DNA from: Actinophytocola sp035995025
Lineage (GTDB): Bacteria > Actinomycetota > Actinomycetes > Mycobacteriales > Pseudonocardiaceae
Assembly: GCA_035995025.1 (NCBI GenBank)
Contig: DASYKY010000054.1
Location: 1 to 64,000 of the forward strand
Direction of reading: 5' to 3'
DNA length: 64,000 bases
The notes beneath the pieces were generated by a model that was given only the letters and a program-made list of their open reading frames with translations, made no database searches and was not told the DNA's origin. Both the position numbers and the translations under genes were made by a program. Every line of letters starts with the position of its first letter. Within the stretch, counting starts at the first letter, position 1. Positions 50,450 to 57,444 of this stretch are shown here, one piece after another.

Positions 50450-50818
50450 ATGTCGGACCTAGAGGTCACGAACAAGGAGCTGCTCACCCGCGACGAGGCG
50501 GCGCAGCGGCTCACCGCGCTCGCCGCCGCTCTCGCCGGCGGCGAGAAGGTGGAGGTCACGCTCGGCGCCACCCGGCTCGAGATCCGCGTCCCCGACGAGG
50601 TCCGCTGCGAGATCGAGATCGAGGTGGACGACGACGAGGTCGAGCTCGAGGTGGAGCTGAAGTGGTCGCTGGGCAAGCGATCCGCGGCGCCGGTCAAACC
50701 AGCCGCCAAACCAGCCGTCAAACCAGCTGCCAAACCAGCCACGCCGAGCAGGCGGACCGCGGCGGCCGCCAAGGTCAGCGCGCGGGGCGGCCGGCGAGGA
50801 CGCGGAACAGCGCGCTGA
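50450..50818 (+). CDS. amphi-Trp domain protein with KPA-repeat tail
   Basis: The 122-residue protein has an amphi-Trp domain: EVTNKELLTRDEAAQRLTALAAALAGGEKVEVTLG, then VRCEIEIEVDDDEVELEVELKW, with alternating acidic/hydrophobic residues. The tail repeats KPAAKPAVKPAAKPA and ends in basic RRGRGTAR, a pattern seen in nucleic-acid- or membrane-associated bacterial proteins. AAGGGG precedes ATG 50450. Its end overlaps the lipid-kinase gene by 44 bp on the opposite strand. Confidence 0.82.
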   Translation: MSDLEVTNKELLTRDEAAQRLTALAAALAGGEKVEVTLGATRLEIRVPDEVRCEIEIEVDDDEVELEVELKWSLGKRSAAPVKPAAKPAVKPAAKPATPSRRTAAAAKVSARGGRRGRGTAR

Positions 50819-52109
50819 CCGCATCGCCGGCGCCCCGGGGAGCCATCGCCGCCGGGGGAGCACCCGGGGCGTCGAGCGGGACGCGGACCCGCAGCGCGCC
50901 GGGCAGCGAGCGGAACCGCAGCGGGGGCGGCAGGCGCAGCGCCTCGCCGTCCACGCCGACCTCCACGAGCGGCCTGCCCGACCGCACCACGAACTCCCGC
51001 GCCGCCCACGTGCGGTAGCCGCGGAAGCGGGCCAGCTGCCCGGTCAGCTCGGCCGTGATCAGCGTCGGCAGGTCGCGCGCGCGGTCCACGGTCACCGTGA
51101 CGATGCCGAGCGCGCCCGCGTCCAGCCGCTCCCGGGTGCCGAACCCCGACAGCCGGTCCAGGCGGTAGGTCCCGTTGGACACCAGCACGACGTCCGCCGC
51201 GGGCTCGTCGGAACCGTCCGGCCGGACGTAGTGCAGGTCGAACCGGTCCGCGCCAGGGCCGAGCAGCTCCGGCAGCTGCTCGGCGACCGTCGCCACCTTC
51301 GCGTCGCGGTACTTCGGCGACTGCACGACGGTGGCGTACACCCCCAGCGACGCGTTGTTGACGAACACCCGGTCGCCGAGCAGCGCCAGGTCGACCCGCC
51401 GCTCGGCCGCCTCGCCGTACGCGTCCAGCGCGGCGGCCACGTCGTCGCGGTCCAGCCCCAGGTCGAGCGCGAAGTGGTTGCGGGTGCCGGCCGGCACGCA
51501 CACGAACGGGATGTCGTGCCGGCGCGCCACGTCCGCGACCAGCGCCTGCGAGCCGTCGCCCCCGGCCATGCCGAGCACGTCCGCGTCCTCGGCGGCCCGC
51601 TCCGCCAGCACCCGCAGGTCGTCGCCCGGGCCGAGCACGACCGGCGTGATGCCCCGCGCCAGGGCCTTGCGCTCCAGCTCGAACCGGGTCACCTTGCCGC
51701 CGCCGGAGCGCGGGTTCATCAGCAGCACCCCGTGCCGGGCCGGGCCGACCCGCGTGCTGTCGACGAGCGGGGCGAGGTCGCGCCCGAGCGCCGCCCGGGA
51801 CGCGACCGCGGACACCAGCATCAGCCCGATCACGACGGCCAGCACCACGAACGTCCGCAGGTCCGGCAGCAGCGCGAGGCCGGCGAGCGCCGCGACCGCC
51901 ACGACCAGCCAGAGGACCCGGACCGTGCCGCGGCGCACCAGCGCCGCCCAGCCCGCGGCCACCGTGACGGCCAGCAGCGCCAGGCCGGCCAGCAGCTGCA
52001 CCGGGTTGCGCAGCAGCGTGACGACCACGACGACGACCACCGCCACGACCGCGGCGAGGGCCAGCACGGCCCAGGCCCGGCGGGCAAGCGACGGGACCTG
52101 CTCATCCAT
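50775..52109 (-). CDS. Diacylglycerol kinase family protein with N-terminal membrane helices
   Basis: The 444-residue protein has three to four membrane segments in the first 105 residues. The DAGK catalytic domain follows: LLMNPRSGGGK (about 131-141), GDDLRVLAERAAEDADVLGMAGGDGSQALVADVA (GGDGS ATP-binding, about 188) and FVCVPAGTRNHFALDLGLDRDD. Later VDLALLGDRVFVNNASLGVYA matches the lipid-kinase fold. It phosphorylates a lipid such as diacylglycerol; similar genes are also called sphingosine-kinase-like. I use ATG 52109; a GTG three codons earlier is possible. Confidence 0.87.
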   Translation of the reverse strand: MDEQVPSLARRAWAVLALAAVVAVVVVVVVTLLRNPVQLLAGLALLAVTVAAGWAALVRRGTVRVLWLVVAVAALAGLALLPDLRTFVVLAVVIGLMLVSAVASRAALGRDLAPLVDSTRVGPARHGVLLMNPRSGGGKVTRFELERKALARGITPVVLGPGDDLRVLAERAAEDADVLGMAGGDGSQALVADVARRHDIPFVCVPAGTRNHFALDLGLDRDDVAAALDAYGEAAERRVDLALLGDRVFVNNASLGVYATVVQSPKYRDAKVATVAEQLPELLGPGADRFDLHYVRPDGSDEPAADVVLVSNGTYRLDRLSGFGTRERLDAGALGIVTVTVDRARDLPTLITAELTGQLARFRGYRTWAAREFVVRSGRPLVEVGVDGEALRLPPPLRFRSLPGALRVRVPLDAPGAPPAAMAPRGAGDAVSALFRVLAGRPAR

Positions 52110-52145
52110 GCCCGGCACGATCGCCGCACGGCCGGGCGGATGTCG

Positions 52146-52191
52146 TCACCCCGCGAAGATGATGCGTGGTTCTCACCCCCGGCGGGCGAGG
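52146..52191. promoter_or_regulatory. Two degenerate boxes between lipid kinase and DUF2252 genes
   Basis: TCACCCCGCGAAGATGATGC (52146-52165) and TCTCACCCCCGGCGGGCGAG (52171-52190) each keep the TCACCC left arm and a GA(T/G)GA or GGCGAG right arm. They lie 36-78 bp from the lipid-kinase start and 33-78 bp before the DUF2252 ATG. Confidence 0.5.
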
Positions 52192-52223
52192 ACCGGGCCT
52201 GGTCCGCCACAGACGATTCCCTG

Positions 52224-53642
52224 ATGGTGCTGACGACCGAACACACAGCGGAAACGCTCACCCGCGACGAGCGGGCCGCCTTGGGGAGGGCGGCCCGCTC
52301 GGTGGCGCCGCGGTCGAGCCACGCCGAGTTCAGCCGGGACCCGGCCGAGCCGGAGCCGCTGGCGCTGCTGGCGGACCAGGACGCGACGCGGGTGCGGGAG
52401 CTGGTCCCGATCCGCTACGGGCGGATGTCGGTCAGCCCGTTCACCTACTTCCGCGGCGCCGCCCTGCCGATGGCGAGCGACCTCGCCGCCACCCCGCAGT
52501 CGGGCATCACGGTGCAGGCGTGCGGCGACGCGCACCTGATGAACTTCGGCGTGTTCGCCTCGCCGGAACGCCGGATCGTCTTCGACATCAACGACTTCGA
52601 CGAGACACTGCCCGGCCCGTGGGAGTGGGACGTCAAGCGGCTGGCCACGAGCCTGGAGATCGCCGGGCGCGACAACGGGTTCACCGCCCGGCAGTGCCGC
52701 GCCGTCGTGGTCGACGCGGTCGCGGAGTACCGCCGCGCCATGCGGGAGTTCGCCGGGCTGCCCGCGCTCGAGGTCTGGTACGCGCACGCCGACGCGGAGA
52801 CCGTGCGGGCGCTGTACGCGAGCCGGGTCGGGGCGGCCCGGCGCAAGACGATGGCGAAGAACGTGGCGAAGGCGCAGTCGCGGGACAACCTGCGCGCGAT
52901 GCAGCGGTTCGCGGAGGTCGTCGACGGCTCCGCGCGGATCGTGCCCGACCCGCCGATCGTGCTGCCGCTGGAACGGATGGCGGGTTCCGACGCGGAGGTC
53001 GACCGGACGCGGGGCGAGCTGCAAGGGATGCTGGAGGCGTACCGGGGGACCCTGGAACCGGAGCGGCGTGCGCTGCTGGACCGGTACCGGATCGTCGACA
53101 TGGCGCACAAGGTCGTCGGGGTGGGCAGCGTCGGCACCCGCTGCTGGATCCTGCTGCTGCTCGGCCGCGACTCGGCCGATCCCCTGCTCCTGCAGGCGAA
53201 GGAGGCGAGCGCGTCGGTGCTCGAGCGGTTCGCCGGGCGCAGCCGCTACGGCAACGCGGGCCGCCGGGTGGTCGTCGGGCAGCGGCTCATGCAGACCGTG
53301 AGCGACATCTTCCTCGGCTGGCTGCGGGTGACCGGTCTCGACGACCGCACGCGGGACTTCTACGTGCGCCAGCTGCGGGACTGGAAGGGCTCGGCGGACG
53401 TCGCGTCGCTGCCCCCGCGCGACATGCGCACGTACGGCCGGCTGTGCGCGTGGACGCTCGCGCGGGCGCACGCGCGCACCGGGGACGACATCGCGATCGC
53501 CGCGTACCTGGGCAACAGCACCACGTTCGAGCACGCGATCGGCGACTTCGCGGCGGCCTGCGCCGACCAGAACGAACGCGACCACGCGGCGCTGCTCGCG
53601 GCGATCGGGTCGGGCGCCGTCGAGGCCGACGCGAGCCGGTGA
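52224..53642 (+). CDS. DUF2252 family protein (kinase-like fold)
   Basis: The 472-residue protein has the DUF2252 core: SPFTYFRGAALPMASDLA (about 73-90), VQACGDAHLMNFGVFASPERRIVFDINDFDETLPGPWEWDVKRLATS (about 99-145, with the catalytic-loop-like GDAHLMNF and DINDFDE), and MAHKVVGVGSVGTRCWILLLLG further on. The fold resembles aminoglycoside/choline phosphotransferases. The substrate is unknown. The long open frame upstream is a wrong-strand effect; ATG 52224 gives the family length (about 440-480). Confidence 0.86.
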   Translation: MVLTTEHTAETLTRDERAALGRAARSVAPRSSHAEFSRDPAEPEPLALLADQDATRVRELVPIRYGRMSVSPFTYFRGAALPMASDLAATPQSGITVQACGDAHLMNFGVFASPERRIVFDINDFDETLPGPWEWDVKRLATSLEIAGRDNGFTARQCRAVVVDAVAEYRRAMREFAGLPALEVWYAHADAETVRALYASRVGAARRKTMAKNVAKAQSRDNLRAMQRFAEVVDGSARIVPDPPIVLPLERMAGSDAEVDRTRGELQGMLEAYRGTLEPERRALLDRYRIVDMAHKVVGVGSVGTRCWILLLLGRDSADPLLLQAKEASASVLERFAGRSRYGNAGRRVVVGQRLMQTVSDIFLGWLRVTGLDDRTRDFYVRQLRDWKGSADVASLPPRDMRTYGRLCAWTLARAHARTGDDIAIAAYLGNSTTFEHAIGDFAAACADQNERDHAALLAAIGSGAVEADASR

Positions 53643-54166
53643 GCGGGCGTCCCGCCACCGTCACGCGGCGGCGGTTCCCGCTGCTGGCGGTGGCGCGCCC
53701 GTTGGCCACCACCGTCGCGCTGGTCGTCGGCTACTACCTGCTGCCGGTGGACCGCGCCCTGACCGCGTGGACGCTCGTGGTGCTGGTGGGCGGGACGGTC
53801 GCGGTGGTCGCGCTGGTCGTCTGGGAGATCCGGCGCATCCTGCGCTCGCCGTTCCCCACGCTGCAGGGCGTGCAGGCACTCGCGCTGATCGTGCCGCTGT
53901 ACCTGCTGATCTACGCGAACGTCTACTACGTGGTGGCGCACAACGTGCCCGCCAGCTTCACCACGCCGCTCACCCGCACGGACTCGCTGTACTTCGTCGT
54001 CACGGTGTTCGCCACGGTCGGCTTCGGCGACATCGTCGCGGTCACCCAGGCGGCCCGCGTCCTGGTGACCGCGCAGATGATCGGCAACCTGCTCCTGCTG
54101 GGCATCGCGCTGCGGGTGATCGTCACCGCCGTGCAGCGAAGCCGCGCCCGCGGCGCCGGCGTATGA
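53639..54166 (+). CDS. Two-helix potassium channel family protein
   Basis: The 175-residue protein has membrane helices at about 14-34, 42-62 and 82-104, then the pore loop with the filter TVGFGD (about 130-135) and a last helix MIGNLLLLGIALRVIVTAV. This is the ion_trans_2 type. The GTG start overlaps the DUF2252 stop (GTGA). It has no cytoplasmic RCK domain, so gating is unknown. K+ flux is part of many osmotic and stress responses. Confidence 0.9.
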   Translation: MSGRPATVTRRRFPLLAVARPLATTVALVVGYYLLPVDRALTAWTLVVLVGGTVAVVALVVWEIRRILRSPFPTLQGVQALALIVPLYLLIYANVYYVVAHNVPASFTTPLTRTDSLYFVVTVFATVGFGDIVAVTQAARVLVTAQMIGNLLLLGIALRVIVTAVQRSRARGAGV

Positions 54167-54170
54167 GCGC

Positions 54171-54443
54171 TCACCTGCCCGCGCTGTGCTCGTTCGGCTC
54201 CGGGAGCTGGTGGACGGACACGATCTGCAGGCCGAGGCTCTCCAGAAAAGTCAGGATTCCGTGCAGGTGCGCCTGGTCGGTCACCGCGCCGTAGAGGATC
54301 GTCTCCGGCGGCGCGGGCACGACCTTCATCTCGCTGAAGTCGCCGACCGCGTCCCGCGTGCGGTCCGACAACCGCCCGCTGACCCGGAACTCGTACTCGC
54401 GTCGCACCGAACGCACGTTCGTCGTCACCGGTGCCGTGTCCAT
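54171..54443 (-). CDS. Hypothetical small protein (90 aa)
   Basis: A 90-residue protein: REYEFRVSGRLSDRTRDAVGDFSEMKVVPAPPETILYGAVTDQAHLHGILTFLESLGLQIVSVHQLPE, predicted betaalphabetabetaalpha, a ferredoxin-like shape. Short proteins of this pattern are frequent in actinobacteria near gas-vesicle or stress genes; I do not know the name. I start at ATG 54443, which lies within the palindrome 54443-54459, so a later start is also possible. It overlaps no other gene. Confidence 0.6.
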   Translation of the reverse strand: MDTAPVTTNVRSVRREYEFRVSGRLSDRTRDAVGDFSEMKVVPAPPETILYGAVTDQAHLHGILTFLESLGLQIVSVHQLPEPNEHSAGR

Positions 54444-54459
54444 CACCCACTGTTGGTGA
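54443..54459. promoter_or_regulatory. TCACC/GGTGA box upstream of the MalT-type regulator
   Basis: TCACCCACTGTTGGTGA, followed by GATGC, has 5-bp arms and the same downstream TGC as other copies. It lies 80 bp before the regulator start at 54539 and overlaps the start of the small minus-strand gene. It would fit autoregulation by the regulator. Confidence 0.55.
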
Positions 54460-54538
54460 GATGCAAAACCGCACGTTGCGGACGGCATCCGTAGGTGCGA
54501 CGGTTAGTCCGCACGCGTCCGTGCTGGGGAGGCAGGCG

Positions 54539-57205
54539 ATGCTGGAAACCACCGGTGGCGGACGAAGACGGGTCGCGGCGACGAAGCTGGCGGCACCCGA
54601 GCCGCCCGCGCGTCTCGTGTCCCGTCCGCGGCTGCTCGCGCGCCTCGACCAGGCCCACGAGTCGCTCGTCACGCTCCTGTCCGCGCCGGCCGGCGCGGGC
54701 AAGACCCTGCTGCTCGCGGAATGGGTCAGCATCCGCGGCGCGGACGAGACGGCCTGGGTGTCGCTGGACGCCGACGACAACGACGAGCGCCGGTTCTGGT
54801 CGGCCGTGCTCGACGCGCTGGCCGGCGCCGCGCCGGTCCCGGCCGGCAGCCCGCTGGCCACGCTCGCGGTGCCGCCGGTCCCGGGCGCGGACCCCGGCTT
54901 CCTCGCCGAGGTCGGCAACGCGCTGGAGGACCTGCCCGAACCGGTGGTGCTGGTCCTCGACGACCTTCAGGAGCTCACCAGCGTGCGCGGGCTGGAGGCC
55001 CTGCTGCAGCACCACCCGGCCGGCCTGCGGCTGGTGCTCTCGGCCCGGACCGACCCGCAGCTGCCGCTGGCCCGGCTGCGGCTCGCCGACCAGCTGACCG
55101 AGATCCGCGACGCGGACCTGCGGTTCTCCACCGCCGAGGCCCGGGTCATGCTGGCGACCGCGGAGATCGAGCTGAGCCACGACCAGCTGCACCGGCTGCT
55201 CGAGCAGACCGAGGGCTGGGCCGCGGCGCTGCGCCTGGCGACGCTGGCGCTGGCCGGGTCGAGCGATCCCGACCGGTTCCTCGCCGACTTCGCCACCAAC
55301 GACCGCGCGGTGGCCGCGTACCTCGTCGACGAGGTGCTCTCCGGGCTGCCGGCGGACATGCGCGAGTTCCTCCGCACGGTGAGCGTCCTCGAGCAGGTCG
55401 ACGCGCACCTGGCGGCGGAGCTGTCCGGCCGGGCCGACGCGGGCGCGCTGCTCGACGCGATCGCCGAGCGGACCTCGCTGATCTTCCGGGTGGACACCGA
55501 CCCGCCGCGCTTCCACGTACACACCCTGCTGCGCTCCCACCTGCTCGCCGGCCTGGGCCGGCTGGACCCCGAGCGCGCCGCCGGCCTGCAGGGTGCCGCC
55601 GCCGACTGGTACGCCGCCCGCGGCGCGCCGGGTCGCGCGCTGGCGCACGCCACCCGCGCCGCCGACCCGGTCCGCACCGCGGCCCTGCTACACCGCTACG
55701 CGCTGCCGCTCGCGCTGGACGGCCGCCACGAGCTGGTCCGCGGCGCGCTCGACGCGCTCGGCCCCCGGCCGGTCGTCGAGGACGGCCTGCTGGCGCTGGT
55801 GTCCGCGCTGCTGCACCTCGAGCAGGGCGACCCGGCGGGCGCCGACCGCGACCTCGGGCACGCCGACGCCGCGTGGCCCGCCGAGCCGGACCCGGACCTG
55901 GAGGCGTTGCGCACGCTCGTCCGCTCGCGGCGGGCGCAGTTCTCCGGCGACATCGACGACCTGGCGCGGGCGACCGGGGACCTCGCGGGCACGGTCGGCA
56001 CGGTGGGCATGCCGGGCACGCTCGACGCGCCCACCCTGCTGCAGCAGGGCAGCGTGCTGCTCGCCATCGGGGACCGGGCGGGCGCCCGCGAGCAGCTGGG
56101 GGCCGCGCTGCGGGCGGCCCGCGCCGGCGAGCACGACTACGTCGCCATGCAGAGCCTGACCCAGCTCGCGGGGCTGTCCGCCGCCGAGGGCGACTTCGGC
56201 CTGATGGTCACGCTCGCCACGGCCGCCGACGAGGAGAACACCCGCCGCGGCTGGCAGCACACCGTCGAGGCGGCCACCACGGCCATGCTGCTCGCCTACG
56301 GCGCGCTGCTGCGCGCGGATCCCGCCGAGTGCCTGCGCCAGGCGAACCGCGCCGGCACGGTGGTCGACGAGGGCGAGCCGCCGACCATGCGCGGGCTGCA
56401 CCTGTCGGTGCAGACGCTGCGCGGCGCGGCGGAGTTCGAGCTGGGCGACCGCACCTCCGGCGCCCGGCGCGTCGCCGCCGCGCGGCTGGTGGGCGGCAGC
56501 GCCCGGTTCGCCGACGAGCAGGTCGCGCTGTGCGCAACGGTCGAGCACCGCATGGCGCTGCTGCTGGGCTGGGGGCCGGTCGCGGCCGAGGTGCTGGCGT
56601 GGGCGCAGGAGGGCGTCCCGAACTCGGCCGAGGTGCACCTGATGCGGGCCAGGGCGCAGCTCGTGCTCGGCAGGCGCGACGCGGCCGCGAAGCTCCTCCA
56701 GCCTGCCCTCGACGGCTCGGTGGAGCCGGTGCTGCGCTGGTCGGCGGTCGAGGCGTGGCTGCTGGCCACGGAGATCGCGCTGATCGCCGGGGACGACATG
56801 CGGGCGCGCCGCTCGCTCAAGCGCGCGCTGACCGTGGGCCAGCAGCTCGACGTGCCCTACCCGGTGGTGTTCGCCGCGCCCGAGGTCACCGACCTGCTGA
56901 CCAGCCGGCTGGGCACGCTGGGCGGGGTCGTGGAGAAGTTCGCCGAGCGGGTGTTCGCGTTGCGCCGCGCGCTGCACGTGCCGCCGATGGTGCCGCTGAC
57001 CGCGCGGGAGCGGGCGGTGCTGCGCCTCCTGCCGACGCTGCGCTCCTTCGAGGAGATCGCCGACGACCTGACCGTGTCGGCCAACACCGTGAAGACCCAC
57101 GTCCGCGCCATCTACACCAAGCTCGGCGTGACGAAGCGCCGCGACGCGGTCACCGTCGCGCAAGAACGCGGCCTGCTCGAGGGCGAACACGACAGCACGT
57201 CCTGA
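54539..57205 (+). CDS. MalT-type LuxR family regulator (tandem copy 1)
   Basis: The 888-residue protein has Walker A SAPAGAGKT at 48-56, Walker B VVLVLDDLQ at about 136-144, and the MalT-like block AWVSLDADDNDERRFWSAVL. A long TPR-like middle follows, then the C-terminal LuxR domain: LTARERAVLRLLPTLRSFEEIADDLTVSANTVKTHVRAIYTKLGV. MalT-type regulators bind ATP and an inducer, multimerise and activate. I start at ATG 54539; the frame extends 36 codons upstream. It is a paralogue of the next gene. Confidence 0.9.
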   Translation: MLETTGGGRRRVAATKLAAPEPPARLVSRPRLLARLDQAHESLVTLLSAPAGAGKTLLLAEWVSIRGADETAWVSLDADDNDERRFWSAVLDALAGAAPVPAGSPLATLAVPPVPGADPGFLAEVGNALEDLPEPVVLVLDDLQELTSVRGLEALLQHHPAGLRLVLSARTDPQLPLARLRLADQLTEIRDADLRFSTAEARVMLATAEIELSHDQLHRLLEQTEGWAAALRLATLALAGSSDPDRFLADFATNDRAVAAYLVDEVLSGLPADMREFLRTVSVLEQVDAHLAAELSGRADAGALLDAIAERTSLIFRVDTDPPRFHVHTLLRSHLLAGLGRLDPERAAGLQGAAADWYAARGAPGRALAHATRAADPVRTAALLHRYALPLALDGRHELVRGALDALGPRPVVEDGLLALVSALLHLEQGDPAGADRDLGHADAAWPAEPDPDLEALRTLVRSRRAQFSGDIDDLARATGDLAGTVGTVGMPGTLDAPTLLQQGSVLLAIGDRAGAREQLGAALRAARAGEHDYVAMQSLTQLAGLSAAEGDFGLMVTLATAADEENTRRGWQHTVEAATTAMLLAYGALLRADPAECLRQANRAGTVVDEGEPPTMRGLHLSVQTLRGAAEFELGDRTSGARRVAAARLVGGSARFADEQVALCATVEHRMALLLGWGPVAAEVLAWAQEGVPNSAEVHLMRARAQLVLGRRDAAAKLLQPALDGSVEPVLRWSAVEAWLLATEIALIAGDDMRARRSLKRALTVGQQLDVPYPVVFAAPEVTDLLTSRLGTLGGVVEKFAERVFALRRALHVPPMVPLTARERAVLRLLPTLRSFEEIADDLTVSANTVKTHVRAIYTKLGVTKRRDAVTVAQERGLLEGEHDSTS

Positions 57206-57394
57206 ACCGTCTCGCCCGCTGCGGGCGACGCCGTTTCCGCGCCGTGATCGACGACGGTTTATCGAACACGCGTCCGTGACAAAATCACGCCGGGGAAGAT
57301 CGGCATTCTCCACGAGACCTACAACGCCGTAATTTCCGGACGAACATGAAATGGCTCCACACAGGCATTCGTGGATTGAACAAAATTCGAGAAA

Positions 57395-57408
57395 GGGACC
57401 TAAGTCCC
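57395..57408. promoter_or_regulatory. GGGAC-CTAA-GTCCC dyad upstream of the second MalT-type regulator
   Basis: The arms GGGAC/GTCCC and the spacing are those of the DosR (DevR) box, consensus TTSGGGACTWWAGTCCCSAA, a NarL-type site of the hypoxia response. It lies 36 bp before ATG 57445 in an A/T-rich spacer of 239 bp (57206-57444) that otherwise has no gene. The central CTAA differs from the consensus, so it may belong to a different NarL/LuxR-type regulator. Confidence 0.5.
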
Positions 57409-57444
57409 TAGAAAACACATGGTAGCGGGCTTACGATCATCGTC

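Noticed and set aside
51231..52223. Plus-strand extension of the DUF2252 gene over the lipid-kinase gene
   Set aside because: It reads against the lipid-kinase gene with no protein character. DUF2252 similarity begins only after 52224.
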